This document shows positions 46,570-59,050 of a stretch of DNA of 64,000 bases, piece by piece. Source of the stretch: Vibrio ichthyoenteri ATCC 700023 (GTDB taxonomy: Bacteria > Pseudomonadota > Gammaproteobacteria > Enterobacterales > Vibrionaceae); the NCBI RefSeq assembly GCF_000222605.1, contig NZ_AFWF01000319.1, forward strand, positions 31,566 to 95,565. The letters are read 5' to 3'. Both the position numbers and the translations under genes were made by a program. How positions within the stretch are numbered: position 1 is the first letter of the stretch; each line of letters begins with the position of its first letter. Under the pieces are notes generated by a model. It searched no databases. It was given only the letters and a program-made list of their open reading frames with translations, and was not told where the DNA came from.

Positions 46570-49029
46570 ATGTCAGACCAAATCCAAAACGATCCATTTG
46601 CTGATCGTGAATCACAAAATTACGACAACCCTATTCCAAGCCGTGAGTTCATCCTCGAGTTCTTGAAACAGGCCGGCGTTCCGATGAACCGCAATGACCT
46701 GTTTGAAGCGCTAAAACTTCAAGGTGAAGAGCAATATGAAGGCTTACGTCGTCGTCTCCGTGCGATGGAACGTGATGGCCAATTGGTCTTTACTCGTCGT
46801 CAGTGCTACGCATTACCTGAAAAACTAGAAATGGTAAAAGGCTATGTGATTGGTCACAAAGACGGGCATGGTTGGGTTCGTCCAGAGGGCAGTACCGGCA
46901 AGGATAACGACATCGTGCTGCCTCATCATCAAATGAAAAACATCATTCATGGTGATTTTGTTTTGGTGCAACCGACCGATAACTCGAAGCGTGGTCGCAA
47001 GGAAGGCCGTTTGGTTCGAGTATTAGAAGAGCGTAAAACGCAAATCGTTGGTCGTTTCTTCTTGGAGTATGGTTACTCTTACGTTGTGCCGGATGATTCT
47101 CGTATCTGCCAAGATATCTTGATCCCGAACGAGCACAAATCGACGGCTCGTATGGGTAATGTGGTCGTGATTGAAATCACAGACCGCGGTACGCGTTCGC
47201 GTGGCATGATGGGACAGGTTGTTGAGGTGCTAGGCGAAAAAATGGCACCGGGAATGGAAACGCAAATTGCTATCCGTACTCACCAGATCCCGCATGAGTG
47301 GCCTGAAGCGGTCGATAAACAAATTGAACATCTGGGCGAAGAAGTTCCAGAAGAAGCGAAAGCAGGCCGTGTCGATCTGCGCCAATTACCATTGATGACT
47401 ATTGATGGAGAAGATGCGCGAGACTTCGATGATGCGGTTTACTGTGAGGCTAAAAAAGGCGGTGGCTGGCGCTTATGGGTCGCGATTGCTGATGTAAGCT
47501 ATTACGTTCGTCCTGAAACTGCGTTAGATAAAGAAGCGATCAACCGTGGCAACTCGGTTTACTTCCCTTCGCAAGTTGTCCCAATGCTACCTGAAGTGCT
47601 TTCTAATGGTCTGTGTTCTCTTAACCCGCAAGTTGATCGCTTGTGTATGGTGTGTGAGATGACCATTTCAGCGACGGGTAAGTTATCGAGCTACAAGCAC
47701 TATGAAGGTGTGATGAACTCTCATGCCCGCCTGACTTACAACAAAGTTGGCGCAGTACTCGATGGCGATGAAGAATTGCGTCAACGCTACGCACCATTAG
47801 TGCCGCATCTCGAAGAGTTGCATAAAATGTACAAAGTGCTCAAAGGCGCACGTGACAATCGTGGTGCGATTGAGTTTGAAACGGTTGAAACCAAGTTCAT
47901 CTTTAATGCGGAACGTAAGATCGATCGTATTGAACCGGTGATTCGTAACGATGCGCATAAGCTGATCGAAGAATGCATGATTTTGGCTAACATCGCTTCT
48001 GCGTCATTGGTTGAGAAAGCTAAAGAAGCTGCGTTGTACCGTATTCACGAAACTCCGGGTGAGTTGCGTCTACAAGGTTTCCGAGATTTCCTTGGTGAGT
48101 TAGGCCTAAATCTTGGCGGCGGCTTAGAGCCATCACCAACTGATTACGCCGATTTAGTGAAGCAGATTGCTGAGCGCCAAGATAAAGAACTGATCCAAAC
48201 CATGCTGCTACGCTCAATGAAGCAAGCGGTTTATAACGCAGATAACTGCGGTCACTTTGGTTTGGCATTAAAACGCTACGCGCACTTTACGTCGCCAATT
48301 CGTCGCTACCCTGATTTGTTATTGCACCGAGCAATCAAATACCTAATAGCTAAAGAAGAAGGCCGTAACCAAGATCGTTGGACACCAACCGGTGGTTACC
48401 ACTATTCATTCGACGATATGGATTTTTACGGTGAGCAATGTTCAATGACCGAGCGTCGTGCGGATGATGCCACGCGTGAAGTGTCTGATTGGTTGAAGTG
48501 TGAATACATGCAAGACCACGTCGGTGATGAGCTTGAAGGCGTGATTGCCAATGTCACCAGCTTTGGTTTCTTTGTGCGTTTAACAGAGCTGCATATCGAT
48601 GGATTAGTGCATATTTCGTCACTGGCGAATGATTACTACCATTTTGATCCAGTAGGTCAAAGACTTATCGGTGAAAGCTTTGGTGCGATTTACCGCCTAG
48701 GCGATGCAGTTAAAGTAAAAGTACAAGCAGTCAACCTTGATGACCGTCAAATTGACTTTGCATTAGTTGAAACAAGTCGTAAGCTACGCGGCGAAGGTAA
48801 GACGGCTAAAAAGCGTGCGGTTGAAGCTCAGCTGAAAGCCAAAGCGAAAAAACGTGCTGCAACGGGTGGACGTGAAGAGCGCAAAGCAAAACCTGCTATT
48901 GAGCCAACTAAACCGCCAGTTAGCGCTGAGACTAAAAGCGAAGTGAAAAAGCCGAAAGTCCGAAAAGCACGTAAGAAAAAACCGCACAGCAATGCCAAAA
49001 AGGGCAAGCGCGTTAGTAAGAGCGAATAG
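46570..49029 (+). CDS. rnr: Ribonuclease R
   Basis: Processive 3'-5' exoribonuclease that degrades structured RNA and tmRNA-tagged messages. 819 residues. An N-terminal winged-helix region (about 20-85), two cold-shock domains, the RNB catalytic domain with [13 protein letters not shown] (the Mg-binding aspartates, about residue 275-290), an S1 domain near 640-725, and a long Lys/Arg-rich tail that unwinds RNA. The ATG at 46570 is preferred to TTG 46558. Followed by rlmB after 24 bases, as in enterics. Confidence 0.96.
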   Translation: MSDQIQNDPFADRESQNYDNPIPSREFILEFLKQAGVPMNRNDLFEALKLQGEEQYEGLRRRLRAMERDGQLVFTRRQCYALPEKLEMVKGYVIGHKDGHGWVRPEGSTGKDNDIVLPHHQMKNIIHGDFVLVQPTDNSKRGRKEGRLVRVLEERKTQIVGRFFLEYGYSYVVPDDSRICQDILIPNEHKSTARMGNVVVIEITDRGTRSRGMMGQVVEVLGEKMAPGMETQIAIRTHQIPHEWPEAVDKQIEHLGEEVPEEAKAGRVDLRQLPLMTIDGEDARDFDDAVYCEAKKGGGWRLWVAIADVSYYVRPETALDKEAINRGNSVYFPSQVVPMLPEVLSNGLCSLNPQVDRLCMVCEMTISATGKLSSYKHYEGVMNSHARLTYNKVGAVLDGDEELRQRYAPLVPHLEELHKMYKVLKGARDNRGAIEFETVETKFIFNAERKIDRIEPVIRNDAHKLIEECMILANIASASLVEKAKEAALYRIHETPGELRLQGFRDFLGELGLNLGGGLEPSPTDYADLVKQIAERQDKELIQTMLLRSMKQAVYNADNCGHFGLALKRYAHFTSPIRRYPDLLLHRAIKYLIAKEEGRNQDRWTPTGGYHYSFDDMDFYGEQCSMTERRADDATREVSDWLKCEYMQDHVGDELEGVIANVTSFGFFVRLTELHIDGLVHISSLANDYYHFDPVGQRLIGESFGAIYRLGDAVKVKVQAVNLDDRQIDFALVETSRKLRGEGKTAKKRAVEAQLKAKAKKRAATGGREERKAKPAIEPTKPPVSAETKSEVKKPKVRKARKKKPHSNAKKGKRVSKSE

Positions 49030-49053
49030 TCGTTTCAACAACAGGTTTAGAAA

Positions 49054-49794
49054 ATGAGTAACGAATTTCTTTATGGCATCCATGCTGTTAAAGCAGTATT
49101 GGAACGTGAGCCGGAACGTTTTATTGAAGCGTACGTGCTGAAAGGTCGTCAAGATGACCGCTTAATGCCAATTTTGAATGAACTGCAACGCTGTGGCGTT
49201 TCAATTCAACAAATGGGCCGTAAAACACTGGATGACAAAGCACAAGGTGCTAACCATCAAGGTGTTATTGCGCGCGTCAAACCGGCTAAGCAGCTGAACG
49301 AGAATGACTTAGATGACATCATCGCTCAGCATGAAGCGCCACTATTGTTGGTGCTTGATGGCGTAACTGACCCGCATAACCTTGGCGCGTGTTTGCGTAA
49401 CGCTGATGCCGCAGGTGTGGCTGCGGTTATCGTACCGAAAGATAAGTCAGCGCAAATGAATGCGACGGTAAGCAAAGTGGCGTGTGGCGCTGCGGAAACC
49501 GTAGCCCTAGTACGCGTAACTAACCTTGCGCGTACTATGCGTGCGTTGCAAGAGAAGGGCGTTTGGTTTGTTGGTACTGCCGGCGAAGCAACCCATGATA
49601 TCTACCAAGCAAAACTGACGGGTCCTTTGGCGATTGTGATGGGCGCGGAAGGGGACGGCATGCGTCGCCTAACTCGTGAAACCTGCGATGACCTAATTAA
49701 GATCCCAATGGCGGGTAGCGTATCAAGCTTAAACGTATCGGTAGCATCGGGTATCTGTTTGTTTGAAGCGGTACGTCAAAGATTGGTTCGCTAG
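49054..49794 (+). CDS. rlmB: 23S rRNA 2'-O-methyltransferase RlmB
   Basis: SPOUT methylase that modifies G2251 in the peptidyltransferase P-loop. 246 residues. An N-terminal rRNA-binding domain (1-75) and a C-terminal knot with [25 protein letters not shown] and [15 protein letters not shown]. Cotranscribed with rnr. A terminator follows 45 bases after the stop. Confidence 0.96.
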   Translation: MSNEFLYGIHAVKAVLEREPERFIEAYVLKGRQDDRLMPILNELQRCGVSIQQMGRKTLDDKAQGANHQGVIARVKPAKQLNENDLDDIIAQHEAPLLLVLDGVTDPHNLGACLRNADAAGVAAVIVPKDKSAQMNATVSKVACGAAETVALVRVTNLARTMRALQEKGVWFVGTAGEATHDIYQAKLTGPLAIVMGAEGDGMRRLTRETCDDLIKIPMAGSVSSLNVSVASGICLFEAVRQRLVR

Positions 49795-49838
49795 TTATCG
49801 CCTCTTTTATATAGAGAAGCTAGGTTAGCGAAATAGAG

Positions 49839-49869
49839 CGTAGATTGTGAAAGCAGTCTGCGTTTTTTT
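49839..49869 (+). terminator. Terminator after rlmB
   Basis: CGTAGATTG (49839-49847) pairs with CAGTCTGCG (49854-49862) using two G-U pairs, followed by T7. Confidence 0.8.
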
Positions 49870-49918
49870 ATAGAGCAAGCTTCGCTATAGTCACGCGATG
49901 CTAAGCACAATCCTATTT

Positions 49919-49946
49919 GCTTCTCGCTTCTCGCTTCTCGCTTCTC
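49919..49946. repeat. Four tandem copies of GCTTCTC
   Basis: Exact 7-base unit repeated four times (49919-49946), then degenerate CT-rich copies to about 49970. Lies in the 537-base gap between rlmB and rpsJ. No gene covers it. Likely to vary in copy number by slippage. Confidence 0.8.
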
Positions 49947-50001
49947 AATTCTTTTCTTCTCTCGCCTCTCAAACTGCCCAAGATTATTTTTCACTCGCCT
50001 C

Positions 50002-50029
50002 TTGAAGTTAAAACTGTGATCTGTATAAT
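50002..50029 (+). promoter_or_regulatory. S10 operon promoter
   Basis: TTGAAG (50002-50007), 16 bases, then a perfect TATAAT (50024-50029) followed by GCCTCGC, a GC-rich discriminator typical of stringently controlled ribosomal promoters. Predicted start near 50036. Confidence 0.75.
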
Positions 50030-50035
50030 GCCTCG

Positions 50036-50643
<608 letters not shown>

Positions 50644-50657
50644 GGGAGATTAGAATA

Positions 50658-51287
50658 ATGATTGGTCTAATCGGTCGTAAAGTGGGCATGACCCGCGTAT
50701 TTACTGAAGACGGCGTTTCTATCCCAGTAACTGTTGTTGAAGTTGAAGCAAACCGTGTAACTCAAGTTAAATCTCTTGAGACTGACGGTTACGCAGCAAT
50801 TCAAGTTACAGCTGGAACTAAGAAAGCTAACCGCGTTACTAAACCAGAAGCTGGTCACTTTGCTAAAGCAGGTGTTGAAGCTGGTCGTGGTCTTTGGGAA
50901 TTCCGTTTGGAAAACGGTGAAGAGTTTGCAGTTGGCGCTGAGCTAACAGTTGAACTATTCAACGAAACTAAAAAAGTAGACGTTACTGGTACATCTAAAG
51001 GTAAGGGCTTCCAAGGCGCTGTTAAGCGTTGGAACTTCCGTACTCAAGATATGACTCACGGTAACTCATTGTCTCACCGTGCACCGGGTTCAATTGGCCA
51101 ATGTCAAACTCCAGGTCGCGTGTTTAAAGGCAAGAAAATGGCAGGTCACATGGGTGCTGAGCGTGTAACGACTCAAAACCTAGAGATCGTACGTGTTGAC
51201 GCTGAGCGCAATCTGCTTCTTATTAAAGGTGCAGTCCCAGGCGCAACTGGCGGCAACGTGATCGTTAAACCAGCTATTAAAGCATAA
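50658..51287 (+). CDS. rplC: Ribosomal protein L3
   Basis: 209 residues, early 50S assembly protein reaching the peptidyltransferase centre. [19 protein letters not shown] and the loop [20 protein letters not shown], with the methylated glutamine region, are typical. Second gene of the S10 operon, 14 bases after rpsJ. Confidence 0.98.
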   Translation: MIGLIGRKVGMTRVFTEDGVSIPVTVVEVEANRVTQVKSLETDGYAAIQVTAGTKKANRVTKPEAGHFAKAGVEAGRGLWEFRLENGEEFAVGAELTVELFNETKKVDVTGTSKGKGFQGAVKRWNFRTQDMTHGNSLSHRAPGSIGQCQTPGRVFKGKKMAGHMGAERVTTQNLEIVRVDAERNLLLIKGAVPGATGGNVIVKPAIKA

Positions 51288-51304
51288 CGTCTCAGGAGTA
51301 AGTA

Positions 51305-51907
51305 ATGGAACTTATGGTTAAAGGTGCTGATGCACTGACTGTTTCTGAAACTACTTTCGGACGTGAGTTTAACGAAGCTCTGGTACACCAAGTAGTTGTT
51401 GCATACGCAGCAGGTGCTCGTCAAGGTACTCGCGCTCAAAAAACACGTTCAGAAGTTTCTGGCGGTGGCGCTAAGCCATGGCGTCAAAAAGGTACTGGCC
51501 GTGCACGTGCTGGTACAATCCGTAGCCCAATCTGGCGTTCGGGTGGTGTTACTTTTGCTGCGAAACCTCAAGATCACAGCCAAAAAGTAAACAAGAAAAT
51601 GTACCGCGGTGCTATGAAGAGCATTCTTTCTGAGCTAGTTCGTCAAGAGCGTCTAATCGTTGTTGATAACTTCTCTGTAGAAGCTCCAAAAACTAAAGAG
51701 CTAGTAGCTAAGCTTAAAGAGCTTGAGCTTAACGATGTACTAATCGTAACTGGCGAAGTAGATGAGAATCTATTCTTAGCAGCTCGTAACCTATACAAAG
51801 TTGACGCACGTGATGTTGCTGGTATTGACCCAGTATCTCTAATTGCATTCAACAAGGTTCTAATGACTGCTGATGCAGTTAAGCAAGTTGAGGAGATGCT
51901 AGCATGA
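51305..51907 (+). CDS. rplD: Ribosomal protein L4
   Basis: 200 residues, lines the exit tunnel through its extended loop ([19 protein letters not shown]). In enterics L4 also represses its own operon by binding the S10 leader, and the leader here is structured. Its TGA overlaps the rplW start (ATGA). Confidence 0.98.
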   Translation: MELMVKGADALTVSETTFGREFNEALVHQVVVAYAAGARQGTRAQKTRSEVSGGGAKPWRQKGTGRARAGTIRSPIWRSGGVTFAAKPQDHSQKVNKKMYRGAMKSILSELVRQERLIVVDNFSVEAPKTKELVAKLKELELNDVLIVTGEVDENLFLAARNLYKVDARDVAGIDPVSLIAFNKVLMTADAVKQVEEMLA

Positions 51908-52206
51908 TCACTGAAGAACGTATCCTAAAAGTTCTACGTGCTCCGCACATCTCTGAAAAAGCAACTATGGCTGCAGAGAAAGCGAACACTATCGTTTTCA
52001 AAGTAGCTAAAGATGCAACTAAGAAAGAGATCAAAGCAGCTGTAGAAAAGCTATTTGAAGTTGAAGTTAAGTCTGTAAATACTCTTATCACTAAGGGTAA
52101 GACCAAACGTCAAGGTCTACGCCAAGGTCGCCGCAGCGACGTTAAGAAAGCGTATGTTACTTTGAACGAAGGTCAAGATCTTGACTTTGTTGGCGGCGCG
52201 GAATAA
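51904..52206 (+). CDS. rplW: Ribosomal protein L23
   Basis: 100 residues, sits at the tunnel exit and binds trigger factor and [22 protein letters not shown] is the family start. Overlaps rplD by four bases. Confidence 0.98.
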   Translation: MITEERILKVLRAPHISEKATMAAEKANTIVFKVAKDATKKEIKAAVEKLFEVEVKSVNTLITKGKTKRQGLRQGRRSDVKKAYVTLNEGQDLDFVGGAE

Positions 52207-52222
52207 CAGGAGTAGTTGAGAA

Positions 52223-53047
52223 ATGGCTATTGTTAAATGTAAGCCGACTTCCCCTGGTCGTCGTCACGTAGTAAAAGTTGTTAACGCTGACCTACACAAG
52301 GGTAAGCCTTACGCACCTCTTCTAGAGAAAAACTCTAAGAATGGCGGTCGTAACAACAACGGTCGTATTACAGTACGTCACATCGGTGGTGGTCATAAGC
52401 AACACTACCGTTTGATTGACTTCAAACGTACTAAAGACGGTATCCCAGCGAAAGTTGAACGTCTAGAATACGATCCAAACCGTAGCGCTAACATCGCTCT
52501 AGTTCTGTACGCAGACGGTGAGCGTCGTTACATCCTAGCACCTAAAGGTGTTAACGCAGGTGATGCAATCCAGTCTGGCCCAGATGCGCCAATCAAAGCT
52601 GGTAACACTCTACCAATGCGTAACATCCCAGTAGGTTCAACTGTACATAACGTTGAGCTTAAACCTGGTAAAGGTGGTCAGCTAGCTCGTTCGGCTGGTG
52701 CATATGCTCAAATCGTTGCTCGCGACGGTTCATATGTAACTATCCGTCTACGTTCTGGCGAAATGCGCAAAGTATTGTCTGAAGGCCGTGCAACAATCGG
52801 TGAAGTAGGCAACTCTGAGCACATGCTACGTGAACTTGGTAAAGCTGGTGCTTCACGCTGGCGCGGCGTACGTCCAACCGTACGTGGTGTAGTAATGAAC
52901 CCGGTTGATCACCCACACGGTGGTGGTGAAGGTCGCACATCTGGCGGTCGTCACCCAGTATCACCATGGGGTATGCCTACTAAAGGCTTCAAGACTCGTA
53001 AGAACAAACGCACTGACAAGTACATCGTACGTCGTCGTAACAAATAA
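52223..53047 (+). CDS. rplB: Ribosomal protein L2
   Basis: 274 residues, central 50S protein near the peptidyltransferase centre. It keeps the conserved histidine in [22 protein letters not shown] and has a basic C-terminus, [18 protein letters not shown]. Confidence 0.98.
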   Translation: MAIVKCKPTSPGRRHVVKVVNADLHKGKPYAPLLEKNSKNGGRNNNGRITVRHIGGGHKQHYRLIDFKRTKDGIPAKVERLEYDPNRSANIALVLYADGERRYILAPKGVNAGDAIQSGPDAPIKAGNTLPMRNIPVGSTVHNVELKPGKGGQLARSAGAYAQIVARDGSYVTIRLRSGEMRKVLSEGRATIGEVGNSEHMLRELGKAGASRWRGVRPTVRGVVMNPVDHPHGGGEGRTSGGRHPVSPWGMPTKGFKTRKNKRTDKYIVRRRNK

Positions 53048-53054
53048 TCTATAA

Positions 53055-53345
<291 letters not shown>

Positions 53346-53355
53346 GGAGTAAATG

Positions 53356-53688
53356 ATGGAAGCATTAGCTAAACATAACTTTGCTCGCATTTCTCCTCAG
53401 AAAGCTCGCTTAGTGGCAGACCAGATTCGTGGTAAATCAGTTGATCAAGCTCTAGAAATCTTGACGTTCAGCAACAAAAAAGCTGCTGAACTAATCAAGA
53501 AAGTTCTTGAATCAGCTATCGCGAACGCGGAGCACAACGAAGGTGCAGATATCGACGATCTAAATGTCGCTAAAATCTTCGTAGATGAAGGCCCAACCAT
53601 GAAGCGTATTATGCCTCGTGCTAAAGGTCGTGCGGATCGTATCTTGAAGCGTTCAAGCCACATCACTATTGTTGTAGCAGATCGCTAA
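53356..53688 (+). CDS. rplV: Ribosomal protein L22
   Basis: 110 residues; its beta hairpin ([17 protein letters not shown]) lines the exit tunnel and is a site of macrolide resistance changes. Two ATGs occur, at 53353 and 53356. The second is five bases from AAGGAGT and matches the family start. Confidence 0.97.
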   Translation: MEALAKHNFARISPQKARLVADQIRGKSVDQALEILTFSNKKAAELIKKVLESAIANAEHNEGADIDDLNVAKIFVDEGPTMKRIMPRAKGRADRILKRSSHITIVVADR

Positions 53689-53707
53689 GAGACTAGGAGA
53701 GTAAGCA

Positions 53708-54406
53708 ATGGGTCAAAAAGTACATCCAAATGGTATTCGTCTAGGCATCGTTAAGCCTTGGAATGCTACATGGTTTGCTAACACCAAAGATTTCGCTGAC
53801 AACCTAGACGGCGACTTCAAGGTACGTCAGTTCCTTACAAGCGAACTGAAAAAAGCATCACTATCACGCATCGTTATCGAACGTCCTGCGAAGAGCATCC
53901 GTGTGACTATTCACACTGCTCGTCCAGGCGTAGTTATCGGTAAGAAAGGCGAAGACGTAGAAAAACTACGTGCAGCTGTAGCAAAAATCGCAGGTGTACC
54001 AGCGCAAATTAACATCGCTGAAGTACGTAAGCCTGAGCTTGATGCTCAACTTGTTGGTGATAGCATCGCGTCTCAGCTAGAGCGTCGTGTTATGTTCCGT
54101 CGTGCTATGAAGCGCGCGGTACAAAACGCAATGCGCCTTGGCGCTAAAGGCATCAAAGTGCAAGTAAGTGGTCGTCTTGGCGGCGCTGAAATTGCACGCG
54201 CAGAGTGGTACCGTGAAGGCCGTGTGCCTCTACACACTCTACGTGCTGATATTGATTACGCAACTTCTTCGGCTCACACCCAATACGGTGTAATCGGCAT
54301 TAAAGTTTGGATCTTCAAAGGTGAGATTCTAGGCGGTATGCCAGCTGCTAACGCAGTAGAGCCTAAAGGCGATAAGCCTAAGAAGCAGCGTAAAGGCCGT
54401 AAGTAA
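53708..54406 (+). CDS. rpsC: Ribosomal protein S3
   Basis: 232 residues, part of the mRNA entry helicase. KH domain with the GxxG loop [12 protein letters not shown] and C-terminal lysine-rich tail [12 protein letters not shown]. Confidence 0.98.
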   Translation: MGQKVHPNGIRLGIVKPWNATWFANTKDFADNLDGDFKVRQFLTSELKKASLSRIVIERPAKSIRVTIHTARPGVVIGKKGEDVEKLRAAVAKIAGVPAQINIAEVRKPELDAQLVGDSIASQLERRVMFRRAMKRAVQNAMRLGAKGIKVQVSGRLGGAEIARAEWYREGRVPLHTLRADIDYATSSAHTQYGVIGIKVWIFKGEILGGMPAANAVEPKGDKPKKQRKGRK

Positions 54407-54417
54407 GGAGTCGACAG

Positions 54418-54828
54418 ATGCTACAACCAAAACGTACTAAGTTCCGTAAGGTTATGACTGGTCGTAACCGTGGTCTAGCTAAAGGTACTGATGTAAGCTT
54501 CGGCGAATTCGGTCTTAAAGCTGTTGGCCGTGGTCGTCTAACTGCTCGTCAAATTGAAGCGGCACGTCGTGCAATGACACGTCACGTTAAGCGTCAAGGT
54601 AAAATCTGGATCCGTGTGTTCCCAGATAAACCAATCACAGAAAAACCACTTGAAGTTCGTCAGGGTAAAGGTAAAGGTAACGTTGAGTACTGGGTAGCCC
54701 AAATCCAACCTGGAAAGGTTATGTACGAAATGGGTGGCGTACCTGAAGAATTGGCACGTGAAGCGTTCCGCCTAGCGGCTCGTAAACTGCCATTCAAAAC
54801 TACATTTGTAATCAAGCAGGTGATGTGA
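54418..54828 (+). CDS. rplP: Ribosomal protein L16
   Basis: 136 residues, orients A-site t[22 protein letters not shown] and the arginine-containing loop [16 protein letters not shown] are typical. Stop overlaps the rpmC start (TGATG). Confidence 0.98.
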   Translation: MLQPKRTKFRKVMTGRNRGLAKGTDVSFGEFGLKAVGRGRLTARQIEAARRAMTRHVKRQGKIWIRVFPDKPITEKPLEVRQGKGKGNVEYWVAQIQPGKVMYEMGGVPEELAREAFRLAARKLPFKTTFVIKQVM

Positions 54829-55019
54829 TGAAAGCACTAGATCTACGCGCAAAAAGCGTTGAAGAGCTTAATGCTGAGCTTTTGACTTTGCTACGTGAAC
54901 AGTTCAACTTGCGCATGCAAGCAGCTACTGGTCAACTTCAGCAAACTCATACTCTAAAAACTGTACGCCGTGATATTGCACGTGTGAAAACTGTTTTGAC
55001 AGAAAAGGCAGGCGCATAA
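54828..55019 (+). CDS. rpmC: Ribosomal protein L29
   Basis: 63 residues, near the tunnel exit. [19 protein letters not shown] and [17 protein letters not shown]. The ATG at 54828 gives the family length; an in-frame GTG at 54825 would add one residue. Overlaps both neighbours by a single base. Confidence 0.97.
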   Translation: MKALDLRAKSVEELNAELLTLLREQFNLRMQAATGQLQQTHTLKTVRRDIARVKTVLTEKAGA

Positions 55020-55273
55020 TGAGCGAAGCAAAACGTACTCAACAAGGCCGTGTTGTTAGCGACAAGATGGACAAGTCTATCGTTGTTGCTATCGAACGTT
55101 TCGTAAAACATCCGATTTACGGTAAGTTCGTACGCCGCACGACTAAAGTACACGCACACGACGAGAGCAACGAATGTGGCCTAGGCGACAAAGTTGAAAT
55201 CGCTGAGTGTCGTCCACTGTCTAAGACTAAGTCTTGGACTTTGGTAAGCGTTCTAGAAAAAGCGAAAGGTTAA
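55019..55273 (+). CDS. rpsQ: Ribosomal protein S17
   Basis: 84 residues, primary 16S-binding OB-fold protein. [27 protein letters not shown] and [18 protein letters not shown]. Last gene of the S10 operon, followed by a terminator. Confidence 0.98.
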   Translation: MSEAKRTQQGRVVSDKMDKSIVVAIERFVKHPIYGKFVRRTTKVHAHDESNECGLGDKVEIAECRPLSKTKSWTLVSVLEKAKG

Positions 55274-55296
55274 TCCTTAGCTAATTCAATGAACAA

Positions 55297-55335
55297 AAAC
55301 GGCTCCAAAAAATATTTTGGGGCCGTTTATTTTTT
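55297..55335 (+). terminator. S10 operon terminator
   Basis: AAACGGCTCCAAAA (55297-55310) pairs with TTTTGGGGCCGTTT (55315-55328), with one wobble, followed by ATTTTTTG. Strong form. Confidence 0.88.
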
Positions 55336-55367
55336 GACTACCCAATCACAAAAAAGGGTGGTACAAT
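55334..55367 (+). promoter_or_regulatory. Putative spc operon promoter
   Basis: TACAAT (55362-55367) followed by TCGCGTCCC is a good -10 and GC-rich discriminator. The only strong -35-like hexamer, TTGACT (55334-55339), is 22 bases away, too far, so the -35 is uncertain. Lies between the S10 terminator and rplN. Confidence 0.5.
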
Positions 55368-55438
55368 TCGCGTCCCTTTTAAAGAGGCAGCCCGACCCGT
55401 GATGGGTCTAGTTATTAATATTTAGCGGAGCACTAACA

Positions 55439-55810
55439 ATGATCCAAATGCAAAGTACACTTGACGCTGCAGATAACTCTGGTGCGCGCAAGGTAATGTG
55501 TATTAAGGTCCTGGGTGGTTCTCACCGCCGTTATGCACATATCGGTGACGTCATCAAGGTTACAGTGAAAGAAGCAATTCCTCGCGGTAAAGTTAAAAAA
55601 GGTGATGTTCTGAAGGCGGTAGTAGTGCGCACCCGTAAAGGCGTTCGTCGCCCAGACGGTTCTGTCATTCGCTTCGACCGTAATGCTTGCGTATTGCTTA
55701 ACGACAATACAGAGCAACCAATCGGTACACGTATCTTTGGCCCTGTGACACGCGAACTTCGTGGCGATAAATTCATGAAGATCGTTTCACTTGCTCCAGA
55801 AGTTCTGTAA
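55439..55810 (+). CDS. rplN: Ribosomal protein L14
   Basis: 123 residues, at the subunit interface. [27 protein letters not shown] is the family start. First gene of the spc operon, with about 70 leader bases after the predicted promoter. Confidence 0.98.
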   Translation: MIQMQSTLDAADNSGARKVMCIKVLGGSHRRYAHIGDVIKVTVKEAIPRGKVKKGDVLKAVVVRTRKGVRRPDGSVIRFDRNACVLLNDNTEQPIGTRIFGPVTRELRGDKFMKIVSLAPEVL

Positions 55811-55821
55811 GGAGCGCTATA

Positions 55822-56136
55822 ATGGCAGCTAAAATCCGTCGTAATGACGAAGTAATCGTTCTTGCTGGTAAAGACAAAGGCAAGAAAGGTAAAGTAACTA
55901 AGGTTCTAGCAACTGGTAAAGTTGTTGTTGAAGGTATCAACCTAGTTAAGAAACACCAAAAACCTGTTCCTGCTCTAAATATCCAAGGTGGTATTGTTGA
56001 GCAAGAAGCAGCTATTGATGCTTCTAACGTTGCAATCTTTAACGCAGCAACTGGTAACGCGGACCGAGTAGGTTTCCGTTTTGAAGAAGGCAAAAAAGTG
56101 CGTTTCTTCAAGTCTAACGGTGAAACAATTAAGTAA
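55822..56136 (+). CDS. rplX: Ribosomal protein L24
   Basis: 104 residues, assembly initiator near the tunnel exit. The KOW motif [19 protein letters not shown] is clear. In enterics the S8 repressor site lies around the end of this gene and the start of rplE; I did not model it here. Confidence 0.98.
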   Translation: MAAKIRRNDEVIVLAGKDKGKKGKVTKVLATGKVVVEGINLVKKHQKPVPALNIQGGIVEQEAAIDASNVAIFNAATGNADRVGFRFEEGKKVRFFKSNGETIK

Positions 56137-56150
56137 TTTGGAGTTCTACT

Positions 56151-56690
56151 ATGGCGAAACTGCATGATTACTACAAGTCGTCTGTAGTCGCTGAACTGAC
56201 CAAAGAGTTCAGCTACACAAGCGTCATGCAAGTCCCTAGAATCGAAAAGATCACCCTAAACATGGGTGTGGGTGAAGCAATCAACGATAAGAAACTGCTA
56301 GAAAACGCAGCTGCTGATATGGCAACGATCTCTGGTCAAAAGCCACTTATCACTAAAGCACGTAAATCTGTTGCAGGTTTCAAAATCCGTGAAGGCTACC
56401 CAATCGGTTGTAAAGTAACCTTGCGTGGCGAACGTATGTGGGATTTTCTTGAGCGTTTGATTAACATCGCTCTACCACGTGTACGTGACTTCCGTGGTGT
56501 TAGCGCTAAGTCTTTTGACGGACGCGGTAACTACAGCATGGGCGTTCGCGAGCAAATCATCTTCCCGGAAATCGACTTTGATAAAGTTGATTGTGTACGC
56601 GGTCTTGATATTACTATCACGACGTCAGCTGGCACAGATGCGGAAGGCCGAGCTCTGCTGGCTGCCTTTAACTTCCCATTCCGTAAGTAA
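56151..56690 (+). CDS. rplE: Ribosomal protein L5
   Basis: 179 residues, binds 5S rRNA in the central protuberance. [18 protein letters not shown] and RGDFRGVS-type loop ([21 protein letters not shown]) are typical. Confidence 0.98.
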   Translation: MAKLHDYYKSSVVAELTKEFSYTSVMQVPRIEKITLNMGVGEAINDKKLLENAAADMATISGQKPLITKARKSVAGFKIREGYPIGCKVTLRGERMWDFLERLINIALPRVRDFRGVSAKSFDGRGNYSMGVREQIIFPEIDFDKVDCVRGLDITITTSAGTDAEGRALLAAFNFPFRK

Positions 56691-56707
56691 GGTGAAGGGT
56701 TACTGTT

Positions 56708-57013
56708 ATGGCTAAAAATTCGATGAAAGCACGTGAAGCTAAACGTGCAAAACTAGTAGCTAAGTTCGCTGAAAAGCGTGCTGCGCTAAAAGTTATCATT
56801 AGCGATGTAAACGCATCTGAAGAAGCTCGTTGGGACGCAGTTCTTAAACTGCAATCACTTCCACGTGATTCAAGTGCATCACGTCAGCGCAACCGTTGCA
56901 ACCAAACTGGTCGTCCACACGGTTACCTGCGTAAGTTCGGTCTAAGCCGTATTAAAGTTCGCGAAGCTTGCATGAAAGGCGAGATTCCTGGACTTCGTAA
57001 GGCTAGCTGGTAA
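56708..57013 (+). CDS. rpsN: Ribosomal protein S14 (zinc-free form)
   Basis: 101 residues. It lacks the paired CxxC motifs of the zinc form and keeps [21 protein letters not shown]. Long type usual in gammaproteobacteria. Confidence 0.98.
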   Translation: MAKNSMKAREAKRAKLVAKFAEKRAALKVIISDVNASEEARWDAVLKLQSLPRDSSASRQRNRCNQTGRPHGYLRKFGLSRIKVREACMKGEIPGLRKASW

Positions 57014-57042
57014 TTGCCACTTAATCATTTGGAGTAAATCTT

Positions 57043-57435
57043 ATGAGCATGCAAGATCCGATTTCGGATATGCTGACCCGCGTTCGCAACGGTCAGGCAG
57101 CAAACAAAGTTGCTGTAAAAATGCCTTCTTCAAAGCTTAAAGTTGCTATTGCTGCACTACTTAAAGCTGAAGGTTACATCGTAGACTTCGCTGTTGAAGG
57201 CGAAGCAAAACCTGAGCTAGAAGTTACTCTTAAGTACTTCCAAGCTAAACCAGTTATCGAGCAACTTAAGCGTGTTTCTCGTCCAGGTCTACGCGTTTAC
57301 AAGAAGAAAGATTCTCTTCCTTCTGTAATGGGTGGCCTAGGTGTTGCTATCGTTTCTACTTCCAAGGGTCTTATGTCAGACCGTGCTGCGCGTAAAGCAG
57401 GTCTTGGTGGTGAAATCATCTGTTACGTTGCCTAA
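57043..57435 (+). CDS. rpsH: Ribosomal protein S8
   Basis: 130 residues, primary 16S binder and, in enterics, translational repressor of the spc operon. [22 protein letters not shown] and [20 protein letters not shown] are diagnostic. Confidence 0.98.
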   Translation: MSMQDPISDMLTRVRNGQAANKVAVKMPSSKLKVAIAALLKAEGYIVDFAVEGEAKPELEVTLKYFQAKPVIEQLKRVSRPGLRVYKKKDSLPSVMGGLGVAIVSTSKGLMSDRAARKAGLGGEIICYVA

Positions 57436-57445
57436 GGAGTAGACT

Positions 57446-57979
57446 ATGTCTCGTGTTGCTAAAGCACCTGTCGCTATTCCAGCTGGCGTAGAGGTGAAAC
57501 TAAACGGCCAAGAAGTTACTGTAAAAGGTGCTAAAGGCGAACTAACTCGCGTACTTAACGACGCAGTTGTTATCGCTCAGGAAGAAAACAACCTTACTTT
57601 CGGTCCTCGTGAAGGTGTTGTAAACGCATGGGCACAAGCAGGTACTGCTCGTGCACTAGTTAACAACATGGTTATCGGTGTGACTGAAGGCTTTGTGAAG
57701 AAGCTAACTCTTAAAGGTGTTGGTTACCGTGCTGCTATCAAAGGCAACGCTGTAGGTCTAACGCTAGGCTTCTCTCACCCTGTTGAGCATGAACTGCCTG
57801 CAGGTATTACAGCTGAATGTCCAAGCCAAACTGAAATCATTATTACTGGTTGCGATAAGCAATTAGTAGGTCAAGTTGCGGCTGATATTCGTTCTTACCG
57901 TGCTCCTGAACCTTATAAAGGTAAAGGTGTTCGTTACGCAGATGAAAATGTGCGTACCAAAGAAGCTAAGAAGAAGTAA
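57446..57979 (+). CDS. rplF: Ribosomal protein L6
   Basis: 177 residues, near the sarcin-ricin loop. The C-terminal signature [14 protein letters not shown] is present, as is the start [15 protein letters not shown]. Confidence 0.98.
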   Translation: MSRVAKAPVAIPAGVEVKLNGQEVTVKGAKGELTRVLNDAVVIAQEENNLTFGPREGVVNAWAQAGTARALVNNMVIGVTEGFVKKLTLKGVGYRAAIKGNAVGLTLGFSHPVEHELPAGITAECPSQTEIIITGCDKQLVGQVAADIRSYRAPEPYKGKGVRYADENVRTKEAKKK

Positions 57980-57988
57980 GGTAACACT

Positions 57989-58342
57989 ATGGATAAGAAA
58001 GCATCTCGCATCCGTCGTGCTACACGTGCACGTCGTAAGATTGCAGAACTTGGTGCAACTCGCCTGGTAGTACACCGTACTCCTCGCCATGTTTACGCTC
58101 AAGTTATCGCGGCAAACGGCTCTGAGGTTATCGCAGCTGCTTCTACTGTAGAAAAAGCGATCCGTGAGCAAGTGAAATACACTGGTAACATCGATGCAGC
58201 TAAAGCAGTTGGTAAAGCTGTTGCTGAGCGCGCTCTTGAAAAAGGCGTGACTTCAGTTGCATTCGATCGTTCTGGTTTCCAATACCACGGTCGAGTAGCG
58301 GCGCTAGCAGATTCTGCTCGCGAAGCTGGTCTGAAATTCTAA
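57989..58342 (+). CDS. rplR: Ribosomal protein L18
   Basis: 117 residues, binds 5S r[21 protein letters not shown] and the C-terminal [19 protein letters not shown] are family hallmarks. Confidence 0.98.
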   Translation: MDKKASRIRRATRARRKIAELGATRLVVHRTPRHVYAQVIAANGSEVIAAASTVEKAIREQVKYTGNIDAAKAVGKAVAERALEKGVTSVAFDRSGFQYHGRVAALADSAREAGLKF

Positions 58343-58356
58343 GGTAGGGTTGGAAG

Positions 58357-58860
58357 ATGGCTAAAGAACAACAAGTTCAAGCGAATGATTTGCAAGAAAA
58401 GCTAATCGCAGTTAACCGTGTTTCTAAAACGGTTAAAGGCGGTCGAATCATGAGCTTTACTGCACTAACAGTAGTTGGTGACGGTAACGGTCGCGTAGGT
58501 TTCGGTTACGGCAAAGCACGTGAAGTACCTGCAGCGATTCAAAAAGCAATGGAAAAAGCACGTCGTAACATGACTACGATCGCGCTTAACGAAGGTACTC
58601 TTCACCACCCAGTGAAAGGTCGCCATTCGGGCTCTAAAGTTTACATGCAGCCTGCTGCTGAAGGTACTGGTGTTATCGCCGGCGGCGCAATGCGTGCAGT
58701 ACTTGAAGTTGCTGGTGTACACAACGTACTATCTAAAGCATACGGTTCTACGAACCCTATCAACATCGTTCGTGCTACGATCGATGCACTAGGTAGCGTT
58801 AAGTCACCAGAAATGGTTGCTGCTAAACGTGGTCTAACTGTTGAATCTATTTCGGAGTAA
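58357..58860 (+). CDS. rpsE: Ribosomal protein S5
   Basis: 167 residues, part of the mRNA entry and accuracy region. [31 protein letters not shown] is the S5 signature. Its end overlaps the ribosome binding site of rpmD. Confidence 0.98.
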   Translation: MAKEQQVQANDLQEKLIAVNRVSKTVKGGRIMSFTALTVVGDGNGRVGFGYGKAREVPAAIQKAMEKARRNMTTIALNEGTLHHPVKGRHSGSKVYMQPAAEGTGVIAGGAMRAVLEVAGVHNVLSKAYGSTNPINIVRATIDALGSVKSPEMVAAKRGLTVESISE

Positions 58861-58867
58861 GAACACG

Positions 58868-59044
58868 ATGGCAACTATTAAAGTAACTCAAACTAAAAGC
58901 TCAATTGGTCGTCTGCCAAAGCACAAAGCTACTTTGCGCGGTCTTGGCCTTCGTAAAATCAACCACACAGTAGAACTTGAAGATACTCCGTGCGTGCGCG
59001 GCATGATCAACAAGGTTTACTACATGGTTAAAGTTGAGGAGTAA
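58868..59044 (+). CDS. rpmD: Ribosomal protein L30
   Basis: 58 residues. [30 protein letters not shown] is the family start, so the ATG at 58868 is used rather than an upstream start inside rpsE. Confidence 0.97.
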
Positions 59045-59050
59045 TCACAA

